From NCBI GenBank assembly GCA_013398955.1, contig VWPU01001228.1, positions 1 to 64,000 of the forward strand: a stretch of DNA of 64,000 nt. Direction: 5' to 3'. Under the pieces are notes generated by a model. That model worked only from the letters and a program-made list of their open reading frames with translations. It made no database searches and was not told the origin of the DNA. A program made the translations under genes and the position numbers. This document shows, one piece after another, positions 35,146 through 49,019 of this stretch; position 1 is the first letter of the stretch; each line of letters begins with the position of its first letter. The DNA comes from Callaeas wilsoni (Eukaryota; Chordata; Aves; Passeriformes; Callaeidae).

Positions 35146-37574
35146 GCGCATAAACATGAGTCAATAAGAGAATGTTGATGATGTTGACTTCTGAAAAATC
35201 AAGAAGTTTTTACATGAGCTCAAAATAAATATTACTAAATCAGCTACCTTTGAATACAAAAGCCACAAATTTTTTGACTACATTCAATTTCTGAAAACAT
35301 CTGACATTTACTGAGCTCATATATGACATGCAAAAGGCAAACAATGGAGCATATAGCTGCTAAAGGGAAAGTAAGGTCAAACTATTATTAGTGCATTCTA
35401 GTCTTTCAATTCCTAATACTCTCCTACAGTGGGAAAGTAGGAAAGGAAAATGCCTCTATAGAGATTAAGAGGTCTGTAAACATCCACTGAGGATTAGCTG
35501 TTAATATATGTTAAGAATGGATTCCAAAAGCTCACAGACTTACTCTCCTTATGTTGCAGCAAGCCAAATTCTTTCAGTTGAGGTAGGCTTTGTCAGGGAC
35601 ACTATCTTTTGCTTTTTCTATTGGTTAGCAGTCTCTGTTTTCTAGGGCATATCAGAAAATATGTGTATGAGATACAGATATAGATAAGTGTAAAAGAGAC
35701 AGAAAATACAGGTCATAGAGAAAGATCTGTTCAGAGGTTAGTGCCTTGTGTTTGAAATGATAAACTAAAGAAAAGCTAAATGGAATTATTCTGCAAAAAG
35801 TACCTTTTGGAAAGTAAAAGCTGCTCTTTAGAGCAGGGAGTGACAAGGATGAAATTTGAGACTAATGGCTTAACTTCTCAACTCATCTTTCTGTCAAGTC
35901 TCTTTCATCACACTACCTTATAAATCAAGTCCAAATGAATCCCTCCCAAGTGAGAGTCTTCTCAGAAGAATGACAAGTTAGGATTCAGAGACAAAGTCCT
36001 AAAAGATCTCAGGCTTCATAGGGTTTAATACACTCATTAAACACTGAGGAAGACTTTAACCTTCCAATGGTGAAGATATCACAGTAAAATTTAGTCCTTT
36101 TTTTTAGTATTTGATATAGCTGCTAGTCTTAAAGAGACTACTTGCTTAGTCTATACTGGAAAGATGCTGTTTCAAAGAAAATGTAATGTGGGATGCAAAA
36201 TCAAGTTCTTAGCTTTTTTGCCTCATTCACCCTCAAAAGAAATAAAGACTCTATGTTTGGAAAAAATTCCAGGTTTTCTAGTTGATTTATGATCATTACA
36301 GAATCCACGTCATGCATTTTGACTTTCAAAGGAATGCACATAAAACTGAACTGTGCAGTGGACAGTAGGGCATTCAAGATAGCAAAAGGTAGCTTTGATT
36401 CAAAATATAATAAGCAAAGTTCAGAAGTGATTTGTAATTTCTTTGGTTTTTTTGACACAATACTATAAACATGACTTTGTGTGTGAGACAATGAAATCTT
36501 GCAATATAGGTGGGGTTTTTTTTATGAGGTAACTGTACCATATCATATTATGATAGTGCTTTTGTTCCTCGAGAGATTTTGCTGTCTTTGTTTCAGAAGT
36601 CTCCGAATTTATTAAGCATCAAAGTCCTTTTGCAGGAAAATCACTCATTTTGTCAAAGAAATCAAAAACTCAGTGAAGTCTGTGTCATCTGACCATGAGA
36701 TAGGAATCAGAATGTAATTAGAAATATTAATTTAGTTGGCTAACAGAGCCAGAAGAGGCAAAATATTATTTTCTAACTTTTTTTTTTTTACATGAATTCC
36801 CACAGTAGTAACATACTAACTCCATTAGGCAAGGAACACAGACAACGGAGCTTTGATCATAACTGAAAACACTGAGTACCAATTACTGAAAAAAGTATTT
36901 TCCAGTCTCTGATTAGAGAAGCGTAGTGAATTAAACACCTGCCACACTTCACAGTAATAAAGAAAGATTGATTTCTTTGGGATAGCTATTTGGTCATAAT
37001 CATAGCAGGTCAGATGTTGCATACCAGATGTATTCAAAGGCTCTTGGCTATGGAATGTATACGTTTGGATTTGGTTTTGGCTCTGAATGCAGTAGTTGTT
37101 TCTTGCTCTCCTCTTGCTCTTCTCTAGACCGTTCCCAACCTTTGACTCATTCTGACACTATGCCAGGTATCATGTTTCCAGCTTCATAACTGTTTTGCTT
37201 CAACTTCTTTATAACATATTGCATTTAGATAATATCAAAATATCTGTTGAACTTTCAAGGTTTCTAATTTAGGCATGGGCATTCTTAGAAGAATATAGAA
37301 GCAACTCTGAGAAGAACCATACAGAATATTTATACTCTTGTGATAGTTTATGATAATGGGAAGAACTCAGAAGTTCTACCTTTATGAAAGAAATACCAAA
37401 AGGATACATATGCATTGTTAAGGAGAAAGGAGTTGTAAATATTATATTGCATGGTCACACGGATTTATCTACGCTGTTGCTACTATGAAAAATATGAAGA
37501 TTTATTGTCAGCAGAGGATGACCAAGTCATGGAATACTTAAACAAAATGTATATATGGAAGGCAATGGAGACTA
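35146..37574. other. Unique AT-rich stretch
   Basis: No coding, RNA or transposon signal recognised in this 2.4-kb interval. Confidence 0.6.
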
Positions 37575-39006
37575 ATGGAAGCTGGCTGATGCCATTACAA
37601 TGCTACTCGAATACTTTTGAATAATCATAGTGTCAGGGAAAAGTAGATTAAGACTAGAAAAGAAAAGAAGACTAGAAGAGAAAAAAATATCAATCCTATA
37701 TTCAAGAAAGATAGAAGGAAGATTTGGGGAACTGCAGTCCAGTCATCATCATCTTTGTCACTCAGAAGGTGATGGAGAAAAACCTCCTGAAAAGACTTTC
37801 TAAACACATGAAAGCCAAGGAGCTAGCTAGGTATCATTATCACGGGTTTTCAAGGGCGATATCATGCTGGACCAATTTGATAGATTTCTACAATGGTGGG
37901 AATAGCTTCGTGGATGAGAGCAGAGCAAAAGATTGTTTACCTTGACTTCAGAAAAGCTCCTGACACTGTCTAACATGACATCATCATAGAGAAACTGACA
38001 AAGTTTAGGTAAGTGGACAGTGAGAGGGATTAAAGACGAGCTGAATAATTGGTCCCAGAGGACTGTGATCGCTGGCACCAAATCCTGTTGGAGGCAGTTT
38101 CTAGAAGTCTAGCTCAGAGGTCCATCCTTGCTCTAATATTCTTAAACATCTTTATTAATGACTCAGATAAGGATGAAGTCTCAGCAAGTTTGCAGACCAT
38201 ACAAAACTAGATGGAGTGGTTTATACACATGATAGTTTTGCCACCATTCAGAGGGAGCTCAGTAGTCTGGGTGGGTGTCAGCAAGGGTAAATGCCAAATG
38301 CTGCATCTGAGGAAGAAAAAAATGATGCACCAGTTTATGCAAGAGTGCAACCATCTGAAAAGCAGATTTGCCAAAAAGGATCTTGGGATTCTAGTGGACA
38401 ACAGGCCCACAATGCACCCTCAGAGCAAAGGAGTCCACCAGCCTCCTCAGTTGCGCTAGGAGTGCTGCCAGCAATTTCAGTGAGATGATCCTTCCTCTCT
38501 ATTCAGTACTAGTGAGACTGCACCTGCAAGATTGTGTTCAGTTCTGGGCTCTCACTACAAGAAAGACAGACTTAACATATCAAGTAATGCTTCAGAAAAA
38601 AATTGATTTAGTGATCGGGGCATCTTTCATAAAAGGGAAGGCTGAGGGAGCCAGGATTCTTCTGCCTGGAGAAGATTCAGGGAGGTCTCATCAATGTTAT
38701 ATGTATACCTGAAGGAAGAGAATGAAGAAAAGGGAGCCAGGCATTTCTCAGAAGTGCTTATTGACAGGATACAGGCAATGGACACCAATTAAAATACACA
38801 AAATTCCATCTGAACATGAAAAACCTTATTTTTTTTTACTTTTGTGAGGATGGTCAAACATTCTTAACAGGGTATAAAAATCTTCATCTTTGGAGAATGT
38901 AAAAAACTTAACTGGATGTGGTCCCAAACAACCTGCTCTAGTAGGACTCTACTTTGAACAAGGAGAGTCAGACTAGATGAATTTAATAAGTCATTCCAAT
39001 ATAAAC
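37575..39006 (+). mobile_element. CR1 LINE, 1.4 kb, decayed ORF2 and 3' end
   Basis: The longest CR1 in the window. It opens in ORF2 with CTGGCTGATGCCATTAC and CCTATATTCAAGAAAG (the PIFKKG region). RT motif A at 37935-37970 reads VYLDFRKAPDTV, with the usual F of AFDTV changed to P and a stop codon right after. Motif C at 38189-38200 reads FADH instead of FADD. The C-terminal CQFWA region (near 38540), the GGNG-type 3' section and the tail (CATTCCAATATAAACG, ATTGTGATT) follow in order. Stops and frameshifts are scattered, so the copy is old and dead. It is the same subfamily as the copy at 39617. Confidence 0.88.
37935..38200 (+). pseudogene. CR1 reverse-transcriptase palm remnant, catalytic residue lost
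   Basis: This contains the RT motif A (LDFRKAPDTV, then a stop at 37971) and motif C (FADH). Replacement of the second catalytic aspartate by histidine, together with the stop, makes it non-functional. Confidence 0.8.
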
Positions 39007-39616
39007 GATATTGTGATTACTATATTTTTCTCTAATACTTACATTCATTTATTTATTTACATATTTGTTTGCTTGTTTTGTTGTTTATTTAATTCTGTGA
39101 AAAGTAAAAAAGTCAGAAAAAATATAGTTGAAGATGTACCAAGGAAGACAGAAGAATGAAATGAAATTTAATAGGCAAGAAGTGGCAGTAGGCATAATGA
39201 TAATTTAAATATTGCAATTACAAGATTGTTAGGTGAATAAAAAATTATTGGCTTAATGCTCACTGTTTTTACTGTTTTTCGCCGAGGGAGTTAGAGAGAA
39301 TGGTAGCACTCAGAGCTCTGTTGCTGTGAAGGAATGCATCGTACAGTGTCAGGTGAACAGAGCAGCAAAAGTCTCACAAGGTTTACTGCAGAGCTGTGAA
39401 ATCTGTCAGTTTTGTCCTTCAGAGAAACTAGAGCTTTTAAACTCTGCCCTCTAAAGCTGGATAATCTGGCACAATAAAAAGTCCGTAAGACCCAACCACT
39501 AAAGGCTTATAGGTTTGAAGAAAGAGCCAGAAAAAGGAAATCAGAGGCAATAGCTACCTATCTTTTCAGTCCTATTACAAATTGTTTGTTTCTGCAACTG
39601 GTCCTGTAACTCCAAA
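39007..39616. other. Spacer between two CR1 copies
   Basis: About 610 bases of AT-rich sequence with no recognised feature, separating two same-strand CR1 remnants of one subfamily. Confidence 0.6.
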
Positions 39617-40462
39617 CAAGGTTTGACTGGCTTGGAATATGAGGGGAGAGTAGCAAATATTGTCTACCTGAACTTCAGTGAAGCTTTTGATGCTGACTTA
39701 CAAAAGACTTCCACGGAGAAGCTGACTGCTTATGTGCTGGATGAGAAAACAGTGAGGTGAGATAGAAAACAACTGAGTGTCCAGGCCTAGAGGGTGGAGA
39801 TCAGTGTTAGGTAGTCTAGGTGGAGGCAAGTGACTAGTGATTTGCCCTAGGAATATCAATACTGGGTCCAGTCCTGTGTTACATCTTTAATGATGTGGAT
39901 GATGAAGTAGAGTAAACCTCAGCACGTCTGCTGATGAAACAAAACTGGGAGGAGTGGTTTATACCCTAGAGCGGTCCATGTCTGGTCTTGGGCTCTTCAG
40001 TACAGAAGAGACATGGACATTTTGGTGAGAGTACAACGAAGGCTACAAGAGTAGCTCACATATAAGAAAACTCTGAGGAGGCTGGGAGTTTTCAGCGTAG
40101 ACAAGTGAATTCTCAGGGAGATATTATCAATATTTATAAATACCTGAATGAAGGATGAGAACACAACAGTCGGGCTCCCTTCAGTGGTGCCCAGTGACAG
40201 AACCAGAGGCAATGGATCCAAACTGAAACACAGGAGTTTCCTCCTGAACATCAGAAAACACATTTTACTATGATAGAGAGAAGAGTGCTGGCACAGGTTT
40301 TGCAGAGATGTACAGGGTCTTCCTACTTGGAGATATTGAAAATCTATCTGGACATGGTCTTGAGCACCTGGCTCTAGGTGCCTCTGCTTGAGCAGGAGAG
40401 TTGGATCAGATGACCTCCAGAGGTCCTTCCCAACTTCAGCCTTTCTGTGACTCCGTGAAGAT
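39617..40462 (+). mobile_element. CR1 LINE with internal deletion
   Basis: Starts near CTTGGAATATGAGGGGAG. RT motif A at 39659-39697 reads IVYLNFSEAFDAD. Motif C at 39927-39938 reads SADE instead of FADD. Just after motif C, near 39975, about 450 bp of ORF2 are missing and the text jumps to CTGGTCTTGGGCTCTTCAG and TACAGAAGAGACATGGAC, the later CQFWA region. The 3' end is well kept: TTGGATCAGATGACCTCCAG, then AGGTCCTTCCC and CTTTCTGTGACTCCGTGA. Confidence 0.9.
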
Positions 40463-43400
40463 TCTCAGCCTTGTTCAGACAAATGCACTGCAACAGCCTA
40501 ACACGCTCTTATTCTAAATCAGATTCAAACAAATGTAGTCTACAAAAGTGCACTACCTACATTAGATTAGGCCACATGATAAAAAAGAATCCCAGTATTT
40601 TTTTTTTCATGCACTATTATGTGGTCAACTATTAGAAAACAATTATGAATGTATCATGTCATAGGAGAAGACATATTTACTCATCATCATCATCATCATT
40701 ATCATCATTTACTGGTTAATAATAGCAATAGAGATTTTGTGAAAAAGTGGTGTTGGTTTCCTAACTCCATAAAGTAGTCTTACAGGCCTTAGAAACTATG
40801 ATTCTGCTAACAGTTCATGAGTCATCAGTTTAAATCTGCACATCTGCTGAGTTCTACCATATATTTGTCCCCTTGTTACTCATTATTCAACACCAACCAT
40901 GTATATAAATACAAAAGAATGTAAGAACAGCTGTACTGGATGAGGCTGAAGGCCCTCCTAGCCAAGTATAACATAATCCAGCAGCAGCTTGTAACAGGTG
41001 GTTAGAGAAAGGGTGAAGGGAGCAGGGCAAATATTAAATGACAGTTTCCCTGTCTTTACTTTTCGTAATCAGTGATGCAGGAACTTCACAAGACCAAAGT
41101 TTCATCTGGATGTTAGTGTGTAATCTACAGACTGATCTCAGCTATTTTTTTATCTCCCTACTGAACTCAAGAATATTTTCTATTTCTTTGGAAAGTAAAT
41201 GTTATAATTAAATTGCAGGGTTTTGCAGAAAGTGTTTCTAAGCATTCTGACTAAAACCCCTACATGGTATTCCTAGTTCTGCAGTTATCAGAAATTCAGA
41301 ATGGTTATTTCGAATTCATCTTCTCAGTGCCATTCTTGATTAGATTATCTCTACTCTTTTCATTTACCTTCTTCAGAAGATGAGCAATTGTAATACCAGT
41401 TTTTTCTTCAAATGGAATCTGTCCCACAATCCAGATGTTCTTTACTGCATTTTGTACAAGTTTTAGTTCTAGATGGATTAGTTTCCTCTTAATTTTTTCT
41501 CCTGCTCACTACTTTAGATTATTTCACTGAATTTTACATGTGAATTTTAATCACCTTTATGTTGCATGGCCTTCTTTATGATTAAACATAATATACCTAC
41601 AAAACTTGGTTACCCTGACAGAAGATTTGGGCTAACTTTTGATACACATCAATCAAGCGCTACCAGTAACCTGGGCAGTCAGTTGTGCAAAAGCTTACCA
41701 ATTGCCAACTGGGCCAGCCCTGACTGTCTGTCTGGAAACCTGTCACCTAATAAACACTAGCTGACTGAGGCAACGCTTTCAATCCACTCACCATTCACTT
41801 TACTAATACATTCAGCTGTTGGTAGCTTAAAATAGCTAGGCAAGTGCATTTTCACAATGAGAATAATCATGATTTCAGTCAAAAATTGTAGCCTAAAGAG
41901 CAAATTTGGTGACACTGGGTCAGCAGTCAGTAGGTGTATGATTTTAATACATGAAAGTACAGATTATACCAAAATTGTGAAGAATTTAAATATGAAAAGC
42001 TACAAATAAACAAAGCTATTTAAATCTTGTGTGCAATTGCAGTGGAGTCTGGGTCCTTGTGCTCTTTTTCAGCTTCAGTGTGGTTTTCTGCTGTTACTAG
42101 ATGAGCCCCTTCTCCATTTTCATTTCCACGCCCATACACTCATCTTTTCTTCTATATAGGTTCCCATTTGCTAAGTAAAATCAATATCTGATGTCCAGTC
42201 AGAAGCTGTCATGTCTGCTGCAATACCAACTTTCCCCCTTTTTGCATTTGACTCTCACTTGAGACGTCTTCCTGTTTTTTTCATCTTTCAGGCTGTCTTA
42301 CTGGGGTCGATATTAACACCATAATAAATTAAATATAAATCATATATTCTATACAGACTTATTACAACTTTTGTCCCTAATTTCTCATCTGGCAGCTAGT
42401 AAAGCATCAGTTCTAGGATCCCAGCTTTCCCTTGTTCTGTTCAATGTTAGGTAAGTGAAAAGGATACAGTAGCCACTTAGGAAACCAAGTAGAAGAAGGA
42501 AAAAGAATCTGTGACTGACAAAAATGTATATTACTAAATTCTTGAGAGTTCATTATGCATTATTGCCCTACAACATGAATAATAATTTTGAAGGCTTTTA
42601 AGCCATGTATTAAAATAGTCTGTGTAAATACCTATAAAATAAAGTCAGTAGAGAGTACATACTGAAAGCATTAAGGCTCATGAAAACCTTGGTGATCTGT
42701 TGCTATGTGATTTGGTTTCTATGAAGTCTGCAGAACCTTTTTTTTAAATTTTATTTTATGGCTACAGGCAGACAAAATCTTGAATAGGCTCACACTGGGA
42801 GACAGGATTGAAATAATTTTAAAAAGGTTGGATAAAGTATTAAAATGGAAAAGGAAAAGCAAACACAGATAATTCCCAGGATACTTTGGATACTCTTCTC
42901 ACTCTCAGGTATTTAGAAGAATATATATTCAGTAGTTAGAATTTGTGTACATTAAAAATCTAAAGCTGACAAACAACTCCAATTACATGGCCAAATGCAA
43001 ATACACTATGGCTGTTTCTGGATGGAAGGAATAGAATTTTCCAACTTATATGAATATTTTCAGAAACAAATGTGGGAAAAGCTTTTGATTTTCTGTTCTG
43101 CAACTTTATATATATATATTTGCTATTTGAGCTTTCTCCAACCTTACTGCTAATAAGATTACCAATGCAAAGCAATTAGTTAAGTCAGACTTGCCATTTG
43201 CTCTGTAAGGCAGTAAAGGAAATTCATCAGGGTATCCACACACATGCATTACACTATTTACACTGGCACTGTGATGAATTCCTGCATCAGGACCATTGAT
43301 TGTTTATCAACATGGATACCACAGGATCCTGGATAGGAGCTCCATAATCTCTCCTCAGGTACATGATTAAGTAGCAAATGACACCCACCAGCATCTGGTG

Positions 43401-44079
43401 AGCTGTCAGGTGCCAGAAGGTGTTTGTAGTGGTAATTTGGCCATCTGCAATCTGTGTTGTCAGTGTATTGTAAGTTATCACTGTCTCAGGCAATATTAAC
43501 TTGCAGTGTTCTTCTGACACTTCTTCAGTGGGTTGTGAAGCAGACATATGGTACAAAATACTTCCTAGCTAGCTCCTCCCACCTTTCCAATAGCAACGAC
43601 TTCTTTTGCTTATCAGTGAAAGTACTGTGGACTGTGCTTAAGATTTCTCTTCATGGTACTTTAATATTAATAATGCTGAGGTATTTTTACCCTGTTTCAG
43701 GCATTCTGAGTCACTTTTGTGGCACACTTCTATATTGTGAAGAACACAAGACATAGGAACATATGGCCCCGTGGTAATTACATATTTTGCAAATTACTTA
43801 GCAATTATACCTGAAGTTACCAAGTAGTTCAAAAGCAATTACCTTATAACTTGATTTCAGGTTCTGTAATAAGACTTTCAGTTTATATGGAAAAATAACT
43901 AGATAATTATTTTATAGTTATATGGTTCTTAAACAATAGCCTAAATAATTAAGATTTTAATTTAACTTTTTTTTTTTTTTACAAAACAATGCATTTAGCT
44001 AACAACTTCTGTGCTATTGTTAATTAAAACAACTAAGATGTATTTTTTATTTACAGAGCTCACAAAAGGAGGCTGACAC
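40463..44079. other. Unique AT-rich stretch
   Basis: An ATC microsatellite lies at 40680-40709. I recognise nothing else. The 89-codon minus-strand frame at 43287-43556 matches no family I know. Confidence 0.6.
40680..40709 (+). repeat. (ATC)n microsatellite
   Basis: About ten CAT/ATC trinucleotide units with one ATT interruption. Confidence 0.9.
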
Positions 44080-44147
44080 TCAAGAACTCCTTGGACTCGA
44101 AGATATTTGTGGGTCCTTTCCAACTCAGGATATTCTATAATTCTATG
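44080..44147 (+). mobile_element. CR1 or SINE 3' tail fragment
   Basis: The text reads CCTTGGACTCGAAGATATTTG, then GTGGGTCCTTTCCAACTCAG and GATATTCTATAATTCTATG. It closely resembles the tail of the SINE at 23509-23627, including the CTCAG-ATA-CTCT/TTCT part. No tRNA body is present, so it could be a very short CR1 copy or a truncated SINE. Confidence 0.8.
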
Positions 44148-47100
44148 AAAAGAAATATCAGATAGTCCCTTGACTGTAATTATTTTTGACCATTATTGTT
44201 GTGATTCTTACTGGATCATGTAAAAAATATGGGTTTTGTTAGAGTTCTTCTTTTATTTTTGTAATATGTTTTCTGGTGGAATGAATATCACACCTAGAAA
44301 CCACTTCGAATTTAGAACAAAATAGTGAAGATGGGAATCCTCCAATGACTCATTTTCAGTGGAAAAGTTAAGTGACCATAACTGTGGACATATTAAGGTA
44401 ACATTGCAGCTAAAGGAAAAATTACCTGATGGATGCAAATGCATTTTTATTTTTAGACCAACAGCTTCTAACATGGAGAATTAGACTGAGAAGATAGGAG
44501 CCCAAATGACAAATATATTGTGCATTTATTTAATGGGCACTGAACAGTTCAGGGAATTGTTAATAGTGTTCAGGGACTTTCATCACTGAGTCGCTTAGCT
44601 TGAATCTGGCCCAGGTCTGCAATGACTGAAAATCATTACAATTTGATAGTTCTTCAGTGCCCTATGCAAAATGAATTATATTCTTACTGAGAAACTGATG
44701 GTCATTAGTAAAAATTACTACTCACTGGAGAAGAACAAGATAGATAAGTAAAAGTGTAGTAGACAAGGAGGTTATACAGAATTAAGATTCGTTATCATAG
44801 AAAGAGAAGGGGTTACATGAAGTATATCTATTACAGAATATTAGGAATATTAATGTAGACATTATCAAAAGATTTCCTTCTGAAATGTTTTATTCAGGCA
44901 CAATGAAGTGTCTTTTCTTGTTTCCTCTCGTCTTTGGAAAAAGAAAACTTATAAAGAGTTTTGGCTTTTTGTCCTTGCTAAAAAAAAAAAAAAAAAATCC
45001 AGTCTGAAAGTTCGGTGTCATTAGTTTTAGCACCATAATCCAAAGTAATAAGCAAACCTCCAAATGTTTCTAAACCTGTAATGATTAGTTCAGCAAAATA
45101 GGACTAGCACTTAACTTCATTTGGAGCTGTTTAAGCTACTTGCAAATCTGGCATGTTTGAATGGTGAAAAAAGAAAATAACAACTCACCAAACCTTTCCT
45201 TTTTTAATTTTCTCTAAATTTCTTTCACCCTTTCAATTAAATAGAAATTATAATCTGCAAATACTACTGTAAGGTTTTTTTTTTCCCCCCTTTTTGTATG
45301 GGCTTTATTTTTTATTTGCAGCTTTTTGATTTTACAACACTGTAGAAATTTTAAGCATTTCAACAGTAGAAATTATGTCTACTGATAAGTGAGTTAACAA
45401 GTCCTGCATATCATTTATTATCATTTATTCTGTGGTAAAACAGAGGAAAATTGAAAGAGACACTGTAGATAAATGACAGAATTATTGATTCCTTCAAACA
45501 ACTTCAACCAACTTCAAAGAGTGAAAAATATAATCAGCTTAAATATCTTAATGTTTCATGAAGATTTTCTTTCTTTGCATACATCTCTATGGAATACTTT
45601 GCTGAAACAAATTAACAGTTTCTTTATGCAAGAGAAAGTTGATGTATCAAAAAAAAAAACGCAAAGGCAAACACTTCTACACAGACATATAAAGTGAAAT
45701 TGATGAGATTCTCATGGTTATCTATATGCTTAGTACATCATGGAATAAGTACTGCCATCTTAGATGGACATATTATTATTCCTTACTCAGTAACTTAGCC
45801 TCTCGATAAGCATTTCTGTACAAATTCATTAAAATGACCAAATGACCAAATTTTCACATCAGAATTCAACATGGGGGAACAATAGAGATGGAAAGTAAAC
45901 TGCTTGCTCTTATACAGATATTTGCTCTGCCACGGTACTTCACCTGTGTATTGTTCCTGTAGTGCTGCTATTGTACCCTCAAGAAGATACACACGTAGGA
46001 GGGATGGTTCACAGAAGTACCTCTTGACCTTGCATGTACAGGTCAGTGTGTGTATCCTCCACAGGAAAGGTAAGGGCAATGTAAGCTTTTTACTTTCCAG
46101 AGTTTCTGAGAACAGGTATGCTGAATACTATTACGCATAATAATTTAAGAAAGGAAAAAAAAAAACAAAACAGATCTATTGTGCATTTTGCAAAAAAAAT
46201 CTTGAACCCCTAAACCAAAAAACAAACAAACCCCCCAAACTTATGTCTATTCTCAGGTTGTCGTGTCTTGAATTTCTACAGCCTAAAATGAGCAAACTGC
46301 CTCAATGTCCTTGACATTCAAAAGCTCCCCCAAATAAGCTCATTTCCAAGTACTATATGTTTTTTAAATTACAGCTTTCCTGTGGACATGTCAATAATAC
46401 CATCTAACTCCAATTCATAGGGAGAAAGCAAGTGCTTCTGCTAAAAGATTCAAGGCAAAAGCACAAAACAAATCATTGATTTCCATGCCCTGGGAACTAA
46501 CCTGACAACTAATTTTTCTTCATGTTCTTATTTCCCCCCCTTTTACAATAAGACAAGAGTGGAATATCCATTCATTCATTATTTGAAATATTTGTTGACT
46601 TCAGGGAATGTAAATTCTTATTTAAGTATACTACTTAAAAACTCGTTGACTTCCTGTCATCCCTTCAGTGCATGTTTTAAAAATATATGCCCTTACTCAG
46701 GCTAAAGAAGTAGTTCTATATAAAGTAAGCTTTATAGAGACACTCCGAAGGCTCATATTTCTAAGTAGATATATATGCTTCGCCCTCACCAAGACCCTAT
46801 TGGCTTGTATATTTTCTTCCCCTCCCCCTCACCCCTTAACAAACTTTCAAACTCCCTTTCCTTCAAGCTGTGTCAATGAAGATTTAGGACCCTCACCAAA
46901 TACTTACTCACAACTAAGTGGAATTTCTGTTCCTCAGAGAACACAGTTTTGGACATAACCCATACAGAAATCTGTGACTTCACAGTTCACATCATTGCAA
47001 TTCAGGATCCCACACCAGAATTCTCACCAAAAAACAGGTTTTAGACATTATTGTGAGCTTAGGAAGCTAGGGGATGTGTCTCATAGAAATATAGATAAGA

Positions 47101-47199
47101 AAACTAATAATAATGAAACACAAATATTCAACATGAAACATAAAATTCAGATAATTTATTTCAAGAAAATTAGCTTAACAAAATTTCTGGAAAATCGAC

Positions 47200-47261
47200 T
47201 TTATTATTATTATTATTTTATAGCCCTTGTGAATGACTGATCTTATTTATTTATTTATTTA
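47200..47261 (+). repeat. (ATT)n and (TTTA)n microsatellites
   Basis: About six ATT units run from 47200 to 47219. After 23 bases of ordinary sequence, about five TTTA units run from 47243 to 47261. Confidence 0.85.
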
Positions 47262-48962
47262 GTGATTCCGGTTTTTCTAGGATTGCTGATGCTTTTCTGA
47301 AAAAAACTCTTTTTTTGGATAAAGGACCTCATGAAAGCTTTGTGCAAAAACTTAATGAAAGTTTCCAATTGATAACATATGCTAAAACATCCCTTTTACT
47401 GGAACTAATATTAGTTACTGAAAACTTCGTAGAGGTTCTACAAGGAAAACAAAGTAAGTACTTAGCGGTAATGAGAAACGACAGTGAAAATTGCAGCACT
47501 GCCTGAGTTTTCTGAAGGTGATAGATACAGACTATGAACTAATGTACAACATGAACTTCTTGGATGTGAAAAATGAATATGTGCAAATTAATATGTACCT
47601 TTTTATACCTACCGTTTCGCATTCTTGGGTGATTCTATATTAAATATTGCAATGGTTGGAAAGCCTGTTATATGCAAAATATGAAGTAGAACTGAAGACA
47701 ATCTTGCAATTTTTAGTCAAATAAAAGTCCAGTTGATTTCAGGAATCAAATCTTGGAAAAATTGGAATAGAGTTGCGGAATCTGCTACAGTATGCAGTAA
47801 TTTCCCAACAAATTTCTTAACTTATTTAAGAAGGTTTCATTTATTAAACTTTTGCATGTAATGCAACATCTAAACCAATTTGAGATCCAGAGACCAGAGA
47901 CAGACTTGAATATAACCCCAATCTTCTGACCTCTGTCATTTCTCCAGAGTAGGCATTTAGCAAGTTAAGGTTCTAGTATCCTAAAAATGATAATTTTTCT
48001 TGATGTCTTGGAGAAAAAAGTGAATGCGGAATGCAGTAAGGAAGCATCAAAACCATCAGTGCTCCTGAAAGGAGCTAAAAAAGAGGGATTTTGATTATTT
48101 GCTGTGGAACTGCTTCGTCTTACTTGATTATGCTTGTGTTTGGAGAATTCACCTTGAACATTCATTGCAAATAAAGAGAAATGCTGACTGCTTTAAAAAC
48201 ATATCTTGGTTTTTCATCATTTCTCCTCATATAGAAAATACTGGTGTATGACAACACTTCGACAAAGCATTGAAAATAAAGAGTTATAAAGGAATAATGG
48301 CAATAAGAACAAAGAATATAATGAAAAAATCATTTTTTCCATCAGCTTAAGTAAACATTAGAATAATAATAGTCATGTACTCATAAAAGTAAAAGCCTTT
48401 ATTTAAACATTTTTATTTAGAATTGAGAATATAAAGGAAATACAAGGCCTTACAAGGTAAGAAGCACACATCTGCCCCTCCCCTTTAGTCCGAAAAGAAG
48501 TGACTTATGTTCTGAGCTAAATGTATTGTTTTTTTCAAAATTTAAAATGGATTATTCATTCAGCATTGGCCTTATATGATAAAATCCAAGATCAAGATTA
48601 AGACAGAAAAGTAAAACTCAAAAAATTTTATACAATTTATTATTTGAACTTGGAAAATTACATCCTTAAAAATGTAAAAAACAAATTCTGCTACTGCAAG
48701 ATAATCCCTTTGCTTTCAATTGTCATAATGATTGTCTCTGGTGCAGCCCACTTATATTGAATGGGACAACACTGAATTAAAGCCAGCCAAGGAATGAACA
48801 TTTTCAGAAACTTCTCAAGATCTTTTTACTATATGAGGATTGGTCTCCCTTTGGATGTACAAGAAAATTAATTTTATTTTTCAGAACATCTCTTAAATAT
48901 TACAGTGATGTATGTACACAGAACTGAAACGTAGGGTGGAAAGTGCATGTATCTTATAGAAT

Positions 48963-49019
48963 TTTATTATTATTGCTATTATTATTATTATCATTATTAT
49001 TATTATTATTATTATTATT
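48963..49019 (+). repeat. (ATT)n microsatellite
   Basis: About 18 ATT units interrupted by one GCT and one ATC. Confidence 0.95.

Noticed and set aside
43287..43556. 89-codon minus-strand frame
   Set aside because: It begins without a recognisable exon context and matches no protein family I know. It was left unannotated.
46025..46045. Everted AGGTCA half-sites spaced by nine bases as a nuclear-receptor element
   Set aside because: Two 6-bp words at some spacing occur often by chance in 64 kb, and no other regulatory signal is clustered nearby.
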